Positions 24,465 to 31,195 of a DNA stretch of 31,195 nt are shown in pieces. Both the position numbers and the translations under genes were made by a program. The stretch covers positions 1,384,475 through 1,415,669 of the forward strand of contig CP070672.1 of NCBI GenBank assembly GCA_020351895.1. The letters are read 5' to 3'. This stretch comes from Thermoplasmata archaeon (GTDB lineage Archaea; Thermoplasmatota; Thermoplasmata; GCA-020350865). The notes below the pieces were generated by a model. It worked only from the letters and a program-made list of their open reading frames with translations. It did no database searches and was not told the origin of the DNA. Position 1 is the stretch's first letter. Each line of letters starts with the position of its first letter.

Positions 24465-25382
24465 TTATCCAAGCGTGATGTCGTATTCATTCAAAATAAG
24501 GGACATCAACTGAGCCGGATTCATGGTTCCTATATCCTGGCTTGAAAGGTTTTCCACAATGCTCTTTAGTTTTTCTCTCTGCGCTTTTGGCAATTTTTCG
24601 AACTTACTGAGGAGGGTGTCCTTCATTTCATCTGGAAATTTGTGGTGCTCTATGCCGGCATCCACACCCTCTATGACCAGGCCAAGACCCCTGAAAATCG
24701 AATACGGATGGGAAATTGTGGAATGCCAGCTGCTTCTGGATTTGACTATCCTCATCCTGGTATCGACTTTCGCCATACCCATACCCTTTAACCTGTCTTG
24801 GGATGTTGTGGTGGGATGCGAAATATATCTTAGGTGAATGACTGCATCTGATAGGTACATTGGGATGATGGTCTCTGGTCCTGAGAGATCGCCAAACGTG
24901 CCATGCTCCTCCAAAGTACTCAGAACTGTGCCCACCTTCTTTGTTTCGTTGAACAGCGTGGAAATCAGCTCTCTTTGTTTGTACTTGTCCTGAGCTGTCC
25001 ACACTATGGGGGTTAGGGGATCGATTGCGATCCGAGCATGTATTCCCTTCCATTCCTCCACGAACTCGGGCAGCTCCTCTTTGATAAAGTCCGAAAATTC
25101 CATGCCTCCAGCCTCTATGAAAACCAGGGTTCCGTCCTCGATATAATCCTTTAGATCTGCCCAACCCATTTCTGCCGCCTCTTTAAGAATCTGATTCTTA
25201 TGCTCCTCCAACGTTATGTAAATGGCCTCTTCCCCATCCTCCAACCCTCGATGTAGAAATTGAGTCACAAAAGTTGTTTTGCCTGTCCCTGTGGCTCCTA
25301 CCACTGTGGTGGCGGAATATTTGTTGAATCCCCCCTCAAGAAGGGGATTTAAACCGTATATTCCTGTCCTAACCTTCTCCAT
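24465..25382 (-). CDS. KaiC-like RecA-fold ATPase, single domain
   Basis: This 305-residue ATPase has one KaiC/RadA-type domain. It starts with IYGLNPLLEGGF. Walker A is GATGTGKT (29-36), the paired catalytic Glu is YITLEE (E59, E60), and Walker B is RIAIDP (D121), followed by SGPETIIPMYLSDAVIHL. About 60 C-terminal residues form an added helical tail (LPKAQREKLKSIVENL). Single-domain archaeal KaiC homologues are thought to act in signalling or motility control. The partner is unknown. ATTAAAATGA on its strand, centred near 25407, supports a leaderless start at the ATG. It shares a spacer containing a long-spaced inverted repeat with the upstream double winged-helix gene, which has the same orientation. 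Confidence 0.85.
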   Translation of the reverse strand: MEKVRTGIYGLNPLLEGGFNKYSATTVVGATGTGKTTFVTQFLHRGLEDGEEAIYITLEEHKNQILKEAAEMGWADLKDYIEDGTLVFIEAGGMEFSDFIKEELPEFVEEWKGIHARIAIDPLTPIVWTAQDKYKQRELISTLFNETKKVGTVLSTLEEHGTFGDLSGPETIIPMYLSDAVIHLRYISHPTTTSQDRLKGMGMAKVDTRMRIVKSRSSWHSTISHPYSIFRGLGLVIEGVDAGIEHHKFPDEMKDTLLSKFEKLPKAQREKLKSIVENLSSQDIGTMNPAQLMSLILNEYDITLG

Positions 25383-25462
25383 TTATGAGCCTTCCATTCG
25401 TCATTTTAATCCAATATTTTCGAGATTCTAAAGATTTGGGTCAATTTTGCAGGTATTTTTAG

Positions 25463-25519
25463 ATACGGTTTAAAGGATATATACATTTCGAAGAGGCGAT
25501 ATGATTTTGATAACCGTAT
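25463..25519. promoter_or_regulatory. Separated inverted repeat ATACGGTT...AACCGTAT
   Basis: Perfect 8-base arms at 25463-25470 and 25512-25519 are 41 bases apart in the 167-base spacer between the KaiC-like ATPase and the winged-helix gene. Spacing near an integer number of helical turns would suit two bound dimers. No other gene is seen in the spacer. Confidence 0.35.
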
Positions 25520-25549
25520 AATATGGTGGTAATCGGGACACTTTTTTGG

Positions 25550-26272
25550 CTAATCGCCTATATCTTTCTGTAAAAATCTTGGGATCAGGTTTAAATTCAC
25601 CTTTAAAATCGTTTTTTCTTTTCCCACACCCAGCTCAATAACGAGGGTATCTTTCCGACTTCTTATTATCTCAGGTTTCGCACCATCGCTTTTTAAGGCC
25701 CTCAGAAGTGTTTTTTTGAAATGGTTCCTTCTTTTTCTATCTGAACGCAAGATACCTTCCAGATCTTCGCTAATATAATATCGGCGGTACCTACCATCTA
25801 TTATTCGTGAAAGGACTCCCTTCTCGGTCAATCTGGAGGTGTACCAGCCAACCTCCTGCTGGTACATACCAACCTTTTTACCTAGCTCGCTCTGTGAAAT
25901 TCCCGGGTTGGCTGCAATAGTGGAGCATATGAGCTTTGCCTTATCTCCACTTAACATGGTCAATACTTCGATATCTTCAGAATCGATCATCTCGGCAGGA
26001 TAGAACACCTTGCTCTTGGCCACTTTTTTTGCGGATATAAGCCCCTTTTCAGAGAGTTTTCTCAGATGCCAATCCGCTGTGGGCACCGCAAGATCCAGTT
26101 CTCTTGCTATAACCCTGAGTTTACTGCAAGGTTTTTTGCAGAGATACTGAAAGATGGAGAGCCTTGTAGGATTCAAAAGAAGCGATTCTTCTCCTCTTTT
26201 CTTCCTGACTTCCTCGGAAACGCTCTCCCTGGCTATGGCCTTTTTTAGGGCATCGCCGATCTTCTCTGCCAT
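25550..26272 (-). CDS. Double winged-helix transcriptional regulator
   Basis: This 240-residue protein has two ArsR-like winged helices in tandem. The first is LNPTRLSIFQYLCKKPCSKLR to VFYPAEM, with recognition helix VPTADWHLRKLSEKG. The second is DKAKLICSTIAANPGISQSEL to YRRYYISED, with recognition helix QQEVGWYTSRLTEKG. The tail (KPEIIRSRKDTLVIELGVG...) is a small beta-rich part of unknown role. Such tandem regulators are typical of archaea. The ATG at 26272 with GAGGAA upstream is preferred to 26287, because the ATATAAATCC box near 26307 predicts transcription from about 26281. It lies 167 bases upstream of the KaiC-like gene and could control it, which is inference. Confidence 0.85.
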   Translation of the reverse strand: MAEKIGDALKKAIARESVSEEVRKKRGEESLLLNPTRLSIFQYLCKKPCSKLRVIARELDLAVPTADWHLRKLSEKGLISAKKVAKSKVFYPAEMIDSEDIEVLTMLSGDKAKLICSTIAANPGISQSELGKKVGMYQQEVGWYTSRLTEKGVLSRIIDGRYRRYYISEDLEGILRSDRKRRNHFKKTLLRALKSDGAKPEIIRSRKDTLVIELGVGKEKTILKVNLNLIPRFLQKDIGD

Positions 26273-26500
26273 AGGTCTTTTCCTCATTTTGCGTAATGTG
26301 GGATTTATATTTACTTTTTTTGTTTTAAAAATTCTTCCAGTGGTGAGTTGGCCTCCCTATTCATAACATCTCTGGTTGAGAGGAGAAGGTTAAGGTGAGG
26401 GGATTACTATTTGATTTTCTCATCGATGAACAAATGAAAGGATATATCCAAAGTAAACAAATCAAAAATATATTATCACCCAAACCCAATTCCATATTCC

Positions 26501-27262
26501 ATGAAACTCGAGCCGATTCACAACGAACCTGCCCTCTTGCTTGAAGGCAAAAAAAAGACCCTAATCATTGCCGACCTCCACATAGGAATCGAGGCCGAGC
26601 TCAGAGAGTCAGGGATAAACATCCCGAGCCAGACCGAGAAAATGGCAGTTCATCTCTTAAAGCTGTGCAAGGAGCAAGAAATCGATGATTTAGTCATCAT
26701 TGGAGATGTGAAGCATAACGTGCCCATGACAAGCAGGCAGGAGTATTTTGAAATCCCCAGGATCTTCGAGAGATTAAAGGAATACGTTTCTGAGGTACAT
26801 ATAACAAAAGGAAACCATGACGGGAGCCTCGAGAATTTTCTTCCGCAATGGGTGGCCGTCCATGGAACCAAGGGCTTTGCCCACGAAGGCTGCGGCTTTT
26901 TTCACGGCCACACCTGGCCTAGCAAGGAGACGATGGCCTGCAACCACGTTGTCATGGCCCATCAGCACCCCATGATTCAATTTGTGGAGACATTGGGTGA
27001 AAGAGATTCCAGACAGTGCTGGGTCAAGGCCTATTTCCTTGAGGAGGATATTCAAGACAGATATCCGAACCTCAATCCCGAATTGATAATCACACCCACA
27101 TTCAATCCTCTCTTAGGGGGTATCGCACTTAACTCCGAAGAAAAACTGCTTGGCCCCCTCATGACCAACAACCTGGTTGACATGGAGAATTCGGAAATAT
27201 ATCTTTTAGATGGTACTTTTCTTGGCAAGCTCAAGGACCTGAGGGTGAAAGATGAGTCGTAA
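26501..27262 (+). CDS. COG1407 metallophosphoesterase paired with Lhr helicase
   Basis: This is a 253-residue calcineurin-like phosphoesterase. Metal-binding motifs are ADLHIG (D25, H27), IGDVKH (D69, H72), KGNHDG (N105, H106), FFHGHTWP (H135, H137) and MAHQHP (H154, H156). The two extra His blocks are typical of the COG1407 type. Related proteins are encoded next to Lhr-family helicases in archaea and bacteria and are taken as DNA-repair phosphoesterases or nucleases. Here the 3' end overlaps the helicase start by 11 bases. An AAAAATATATTATC box at about 26465-26476 gives a near-leaderless start. No link to mre11 at 3.3 kb other than the fold is implied. Confidence 0.9.
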   Translation: MKLEPIHNEPALLLEGKKKTLIIADLHIGIEAELRESGINIPSQTEKMAVHLLKLCKEQEIDDLVIIGDVKHNVPMTSRQEYFEIPRIFERLKEYVSEVHITKGNHDGSLENFLPQWVAVHGTKGFAHEGCGFFHGHTWPSKETMACNHVVMAHQHPMIQFVETLGERDSRQCWVKAYFLEEDIQDRYPNLNPELIITPTFNPLLGGIALNSEEKLLGPLMTNNLVDMENSEIYLLDGTFLGKLKDLRVKDES

Positions 27263-29993
27263 TATGTTATCAAGGAAAATTCAAAACGCCCTCGATAAAA
27301 AAGGATGGGGGGAACTCACAGAGCCTCAGAAAAAGGCCATCCCCGTGGTTCTCAGCGGAGAGAACCTTCTTCTTATCGCTCCAACAGGAATGGGAAAGAC
27401 CGAGGCTGTGATGCTCCCATTATTCGAGAAACTCCTTTCCGATTCCCACGAAAGGATCGCCCTTCTCTACATCACCCCGCTTCGGGCATTAAACCGGGAC
27501 ATGCTCTCTAGATTGTTGTGGTTTGCCGAGGAGCTTGACATCAAGGTTGCTGTACGCCATGGGGACACGCCTCAAAAAGAGAGGACAAAAATGTCAAAAT
27601 CCCCTCCTGATATTCTTATTACCACCCCTGAAACATTCCAGATATTGTTCACAGGCAAGCACCTAAGAAAACATCTTGCCAATGTTAAATACGTGGTAAT
27701 CGACGAAGTCCATGAGCTTGCCCAGGATGAGAGGGGTGCACAGCTTTCTGTTGCATTGGAGCGCCTTTGTCAATTGACTGAGAGGGAAGTTCAGAGAATC
27801 GGTCTTTCCGCAACAGTAGGCAACCCAAATGAGATCGCAAAGTTTCTAGGTGGTGTGGGAAGGGAGGTTAAAATCGTCAAAACATCCCTTCCCAAGGATA
27901 TGGAAATTCTGGTGGAGAGCCCAATTCCAAAGGAGGAGGATGAGACTCTTGGGATGAGTCTTGGAACCGATTCAAAACAGGCTGCTTGCCTTCGAAGGGC
28001 AAAGGAGCTTGTGGAGAAACACAGGTCAACTTTGTTCTTTGTGAACACCAGGGACACCGCCGAGAGGTTGGCTACAAGATACCATCTTTGGGAAAGCGAT
28101 TTTCCTGTGGGAGTGCATCACGGATCCCTCTCAAAGGGCGTTCGGGTCCAGATGGAGGAGGACTTCAAAAACGAGGCAATAAAGGCCCTGATATGCACTT
28201 CATCCTTGGAGTTGGGAATCGATGTTGGCACAGCCGATTTCACGATCCAGTACAACTCACCTAGACAGGTTACCAGGCTGGTTCAGAGGGTGGGTAGGGC
28301 AGGTCACGCAATAGGTGAGACGTCATCTGGGACCATAATCGCGATTTCAAATGATGATGTCCTGGAAAGCTGTGCAATCGCAAGAAGAGCACTTATAGGG
28401 AATATCGAATCCTTTAAAATCAGGGAAAATCCCCTGTCGGTTCTTGCAAACCAGATACTAGCTATTGCAGTAACATCCAAGGATAACACCTTAAAAAGCT
28501 GCTTCTCCCTTGTAAAAAAGGCTTACTCCTTCAGAAACCTGGAATGGAAGGACTTTCTGGAGGTTGTGGAGCTTCTTTCGGATGAGAGGGTTCTTTGGGT
28601 GGAGGATGATAGATTCGGAAGAAAAAGGCCCTCATTCTCGTATTTCTACGATAATCTATCAATGATTCCGGATGAGAGAACTTTCAAGGTTGTTGATATT
28701 ACAACCAGGAAAACTATTGGTAACCTTGATGAGGGATTTACCGCCAACTACATCCAGCCCCATGCCAGGATAATCATAAGGGGAAGGCCCTGGGAGGTGG
28801 TGGAATTCGAGGAGGACGTTCTTGTCACACCCTCCGAGCTTGTGGGGGCGGTGCCGGACTGGGTGGGGGAGGAGATACCTGTTCCCTATGAGGTGGCCCA
28901 GGAGGTGGGTAGAATAAGGGGAATTGGTGAACTGACTGACTACCCAGCAGATGATGGGGCTAAAAAGACCTTTTCCGACACCCTGAAAAGTCAGAGACAG
29001 CACCATCCAATTCCAACGGATAAGTTGATTACAATAGAGCATGACAAGCGCACAATAGTGGTGAATGCATGTCTCGGAAGCCAGGTAAATGAAACCATGG
29101 GAATGCTTCTTTCAACCCTGCTTGCGGCAAGGGTGGGGGAGAGCGTGGGCATGAGAACAGATCCCTACCGTATCATCCTGGATCTGCCTACCCCCATGGA
29201 TCCTAATATCGTAAAAAGAATTCTTATGGAAACCGAGCCTGAAGGTGTTGAGGACATAATAAGAATGGCTTTGAGAAATTCCTCCTATCTGAGATGGAGC
29301 CTGATAAACGTGGCAAAGAAGTTCTGTGCCCTGGAAAAAGAGGTTGATTACAAGAAGATCTCCATAAAAAGACTCATGACGGCCTTCATGGACACTCCGT
29401 TGTACAAAGAAACCGTGGATAAAACGATCTGGGAAAGAATGGATATAAAAAAGACAAAGGAGACCCTGATCGGAATCCAAAAAAGGGAAATCGAGCTTCA
29501 AGTAACAGGCCTCTCGCCAATTGGATTTGAGGGACTGGAGGCCTATATGAGGCTGGTATCACCAAAGAAACCCGATCGAGTGATTCTCATGACCCTAAAA
29601 CGCAGGCTTGAGGATGAGAGGATAAAACTCGTATGCCTCAACTGCAAAAAAACGTACATCAGGAGAATAGAGAGGCTTCCTGTGAAAATAACGTGTCAAA
29701 ACTGCGGGGGAAAGATGGTGGCGGCAGTTCCCACCTACGAGGATTTTGGGCCCGTACTCAAAAAGAAGAAGCCGAAAGATAAAGAGAAAAAGATCATAAA
29801 GAAGCTGTTCACCAATGCGAACCTGATTCTTGGCCACGGAAAGAAGGCGATCTTGGCAATGAGGGCAAGGGGTGTTGGTCCAAAGACTGCCGCCAGAATC
29901 CTATCCATGCACTACGAGACCGAAGAGGAATTTTTAAGGGAAATACTTTCAGCGGAAATCATATATGCTAGGACGAGAAGGTTCTGGGATTGA
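27252..29993 (+). CDS. lhr: Lhr-family superfamily 2 helicase with C-terminal zinc ribbon
   Basis: This is a 913-residue ATP-dependent helicase of the archaeal Lhr group. Motif Q region is WGELTEPQKKAIP. Walker A is APTGMGKT (43-50), DEVH 151-154, SAT 186-188, then VNTRDTAERL, SSLELGIDVGTADFTIQ and motif VI QRVGRAGH. After the RecA cores come a winged helix and a beta-barrel-like domain with PSELVGAVPDWVGEEIPVP. A zinc ribbon follows, with C795, C798, C815 and C818. The end is a KKAILAMRARGVGPKTAARIL helix-hairpin-helix-like segment. Lhr enzymes unwind DNA and RNA-DNA hybrids in repair. The start ATG overlaps the phosphoesterase gene, so the two are co-translated. Confidence 0.94.
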   Translation: MSRNMLSRKIQNALDKKGWGELTEPQKKAIPVVLSGENLLLIAPTGMGKTEAVMLPLFEKLLSDSHERIALLYITPLRALNRDMLSRLLWFAEELDIKVAVRHGDTPQKERTKMSKSPPDILITTPETFQILFTGKHLRKHLANVKYVVIDEVHELAQDERGAQLSVALERLCQLTEREVQRIGLSATVGNPNEIAKFLGGVGREVKIVKTSLPKDMEILVESPIPKEEDETLGMSLGTDSKQAACLRRAKELVEKHRSTLFFVNTRDTAERLATRYHLWESDFPVGVHHGSLSKGVRVQMEEDFKNEAIKALICTSSLELGIDVGTADFTIQYNSPRQVTRLVQRVGRAGHAIGETSSGTIIAISNDDVLESCAIARRALIGNIESFKIRENPLSVLANQILAIAVTSKDNTLKSCFSLVKKAYSFRNLEWKDFLEVVELLSDERVLWVEDDRFGRKRPSFSYFYDNLSMIPDERTFKVVDITTRKTIGNLDEGFTANYIQPHARIIIRGRPWEVVEFEEDVLVTPSELVGAVPDWVGEEIPVPYEVAQEVGRIRGIGELTDYPADDGAKKTFSDTLKSQRQHHPIPTDKLITIEHDKRTIVVNACLGSQVNETMGMLLSTLLAARVGESVGMRTDPYRIILDLPTPMDPNIVKRILMETEPEGVEDIIRMALRNSSYLRWSLINVAKKFCALEKEVDYKKISIKRLMTAFMDTPLYKETVDKTIWERMDIKKTKETLIGIQKREIELQVTGLSPIGFEGLEAYMRLVSPKKPDRVILMTLKRRLEDERIKLVCLNCKKTYIRRIERLPVKITCQNCGGKMVAAVPTYEDFGPVLKKKKPKDKEKKIIKKLFTNANLILGHGKKAILAMRARGVGPKTAARILSMHYETEEEFLREILSAEIIYARTRRFWD

Positions 29994-30008
29994 GAGCGTG
30001 GGATGATT

Positions 30009-30719
30009 TTACCCAGGTCCAGCTACTTCTATTGGTCTTATTTCAAATGGACGATATATAACAGGACCGATTATATCACCTGGTTGAGGACCTCTAGAAG
30101 AACCCCAATAGTTATGTGTGGCGTCTAGCCAATCTGTTAAACCAGAAGTGTTGAGATTTGCCAGGCTATAATCTGTTCTATTGTGAATGTTATTCCAATG
30201 TATCTCAGTATCGGCACTATCCAGGCAATAAATGTTATATGAATTAAACGTTACATTATTAAAAGTGATTACGGGCGAAGAAGTAGAACTACAGTTTATA
30301 CCTCCATAATTATACGAAATTGTGTTATTATCGAGAATACCGATAGAATTATACTCGTATACAACTCCTGTACGATTGTTATAGGTTAAAGTATTATTAC
30401 CGATTATGGCACTTGAATAGTTGATATTCCTAATGCCGTCATAATTGTTATGGGATATATTATTATATCGTATTATCGGTGAGGAATAATTCAATTCAAT
30501 ACCATTATCGTTATACAGGATGGTATTGTCTTCTATAACAATGTTGGAGGATTGTGTGATATTTATTCCGCATGTGTTATTCGATATGGTATTTTTTGCT
30601 AGATCAGTATCATCGTTTCCTGTCCAAATGTAAATACCATTTATCGAGTTGGATATTGGAATGCTATTTAAATAAAACCTAATTCCGATATATCGGAAAC
30701 CTTTATAAACATATAAGGT
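30009..30719 (-). pseudogene. 5'-truncated NosD-like parallel beta-helix remnant
   Basis: The frame is open over 30009-30719 but has no ATG, GTG or well-placed TTG at its beginning and no signal peptide. From about residue 20 it reads as right-handed beta-helix coils (KNTISNNTCGINITQSSNIV, then IEDNTILYNDNGIELNYSSP and so on). It ends with the family-typical DATHNYWGSSRGP...GPVIYRPF segment, so the C terminus is nearly complete. The TTG at 30494 lies inside a coil and is not a real start. NosD-like proteins are normally secreted or surface proteins with an N-terminal signal, which is missing. The break lies near 30660-30700, beside the promoter of the next gene. It is convergent with the helicase gene. 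Confidence 0.7.
30683..30698. promoter_or_regulatory. 16-bp perfect palindrome upstream of the AbiEi-like gene
   Basis: TTCCGATATATCGGAA is fully self-complementary and lies directly upstream of the TATA box of the following gene, where the archaeal BRE would be. It is a likely operator. Its CGATAT core recurs in the promoter at 30723-30728. Confidence 0.6.
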
Positions 30720-30721
30720 TT
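30697..30721. promoter_or_regulatory. TATA box framed by an inverted repeat
   Basis: AAACCTT (30697-30703) and AAGGTTT (30715-30721) are perfect inverted arms around TTTATAAA (30702-30709), which is centred 26 bases before the ATG at 30732. A dimer bound here would block TBP, as expected for autorepression. Confidence 0.55.
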
Positions 30722-30731
30722 ACGATATACT

Positions 30732-31195
30732 ATGCATGGCGAAAAAAGAGAGCGGATCATCCGGGTTCTTCTCAATGATCCAAAAGGACGCCTAACTAAA
30801 TACCGAATTGCCAAACTCTCGGAATGCTCCACCAGCTGGACCATAGAGTACCTTCAAAACCTTCAGAAAAGGAGACTCGTTAAAGGAACCATGGTTGTAA
30901 AAATAAAAACGCTGATAGAACTTTGGCAATCGATCTCGCGAAAACCGGTACGTTACGATTTCTTTGTGGATTCTCCTTCCGAATTTTTGAAAAAAATAGA
31001 TCTGGATTATGCATTGACCACCTACTTTGCCGAGAACCTTCTCAATCATTATCTCTTTCCCTCAAGAGCGGATTTATACGTGATCAAGGAGGATCTTCCT
31101 AAATGGAAAGATAAAATTGTGAAAAAAGGCCTGGTTGGTAAGGGTAATCTCAGGCTACTTGTTTATGATCCCCATGTTCTCTATAAAAAAAGGAA
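30732..31195 (+). CDS. Winged-helix protein, AbiEi antitoxin-like (partial, runs off the window)
   Basis: The open frame from the ATG at 30732 continues to the window end (154 codons, no stop). Residues 1-55 are a winged helix: RERIIRVLLNDPKGRLTKYR, IAKLSECSTSWTIEYLQNLQ and KRRLVKGTM. A second part has YDFFVDSPSEFLKK, YALTTYFAENLLNHYLFPSR and ADLYVIKEDL, resembling the YALTG..AA.LL.....P...LYV pattern of AbiEi-type antitoxins of type IV toxin-antitoxin systems. That match is by eye. If right, an AbiEii-like nucleotidyltransferase gene should follow just outside. The start is preferred to the ATG at 30736, which meets a stop after 19 codons. Strong palindromes cover the promoter. Confidence 0.6.
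   Translation, partial: MHGEKRERIIRVLLNDPKGRLTKYRIAKLSECSTSWTIEYLQNLQKRRLVKGTMVVKIKTLIELWQSISRKPVRYDFFVDSPSEFLKKIDLDYALTTYFAENLLNHYLFPSRADLYVIKEDLPKWKDKIVKKGLVGKGNLRLLVYDPHVLYKKR

Noticed and set aside
30494..30496. TTG as start of the beta-helix protein
   Set aside because: The same frame continues upstream with clear beta-helix coils, so the TTG is internal.

Overview
The window is archaeal. It carries Mre11-Rad50-NurA-HerA, the wybutosine enzyme Taw3, aIF5B, a beta-CASP CPSF-like RNase, ribosomal proteins L1, P0 (L10) and P1 with an archaeal-type P1 tail, an archaeal Lhr-family helicase, a Rab-like GTPase and a Roadblock/LC7 protein. Many genes have an AT-rich TATA-like box centred about 26 bases before the first ATG, the layout of archaeal leaderless transcripts. 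I suspect a Thermoplasmatota-like euryarchaeon, but the sequence alone does not fix the lineage. No rRNA, tRNA, CRISPR array or insertion sequence was seen, and no stretch over about 300 bases lacks a gene or gene remnant.

Layout. 1-3.1 kb: a small five-Cys protein, a winged-helix regulator, rpiA, a SerB-like HAD phosphatase and a Roadblock protein, with a G-run-rich tract between rpiA and the phosphatase. 3.3-9.6 kb: a tight mre11-rad50-nurA-herA operon for DNA end resection, whose Rad50 has no CxxC zinc hook. 9.6-15.6 kb: a DMT transporter, taw3, the beta-CASP RNase, the Rab-like GTPase, aIF5B and an unknown membrane protein. 15.6-18.3 kb: an AT-rich three-gene operon of an SPL-like radical SAM protein, a TcmP methyltransferase-like protein and an HNH nuclease. 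This is the best candidate for a poorly described nucleic-acid modification or defence module. 18.3-20.2 kb: a divergent PfkB kinase and xylose-isomerase-like TIM barrel. 20.3-22.4 kb: rpl1-rplP0-rpl12, with a perfect hairpin over the rpl1 start codon and an unusual P0 tail. 22.6-23.6 kb: a small membrane protein and a VapBC-like pair with phased operator half-sites. 23.8-26.3 kb: a COG2426 membrane protein, a KaiC-like ATPase and a double winged-helix regulator. 26.5-30.0 kb: an overlapping COG1407 phosphoesterase and Lhr helicase pair. 30.0-31.2 kb: a 5'-truncated NosD-like beta-helix remnant, then a gene cut by the window edge with an AbiEi-like antitoxin look and strong palindromes at its promoter.

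How they work together. The Mre11 cluster and the Lhr pair are two core DNA repair units. The ribosomal operon, aIF5B, Taw3 and the RNase belong to translation and RNA metabolism. The accessory layer (radical SAM/TcmP/HNH, VapBC and the AbiEi-like gene) sits between these housekeeping blocks, partly in visibly AT-richer DNA, which suggests lateral arrival.
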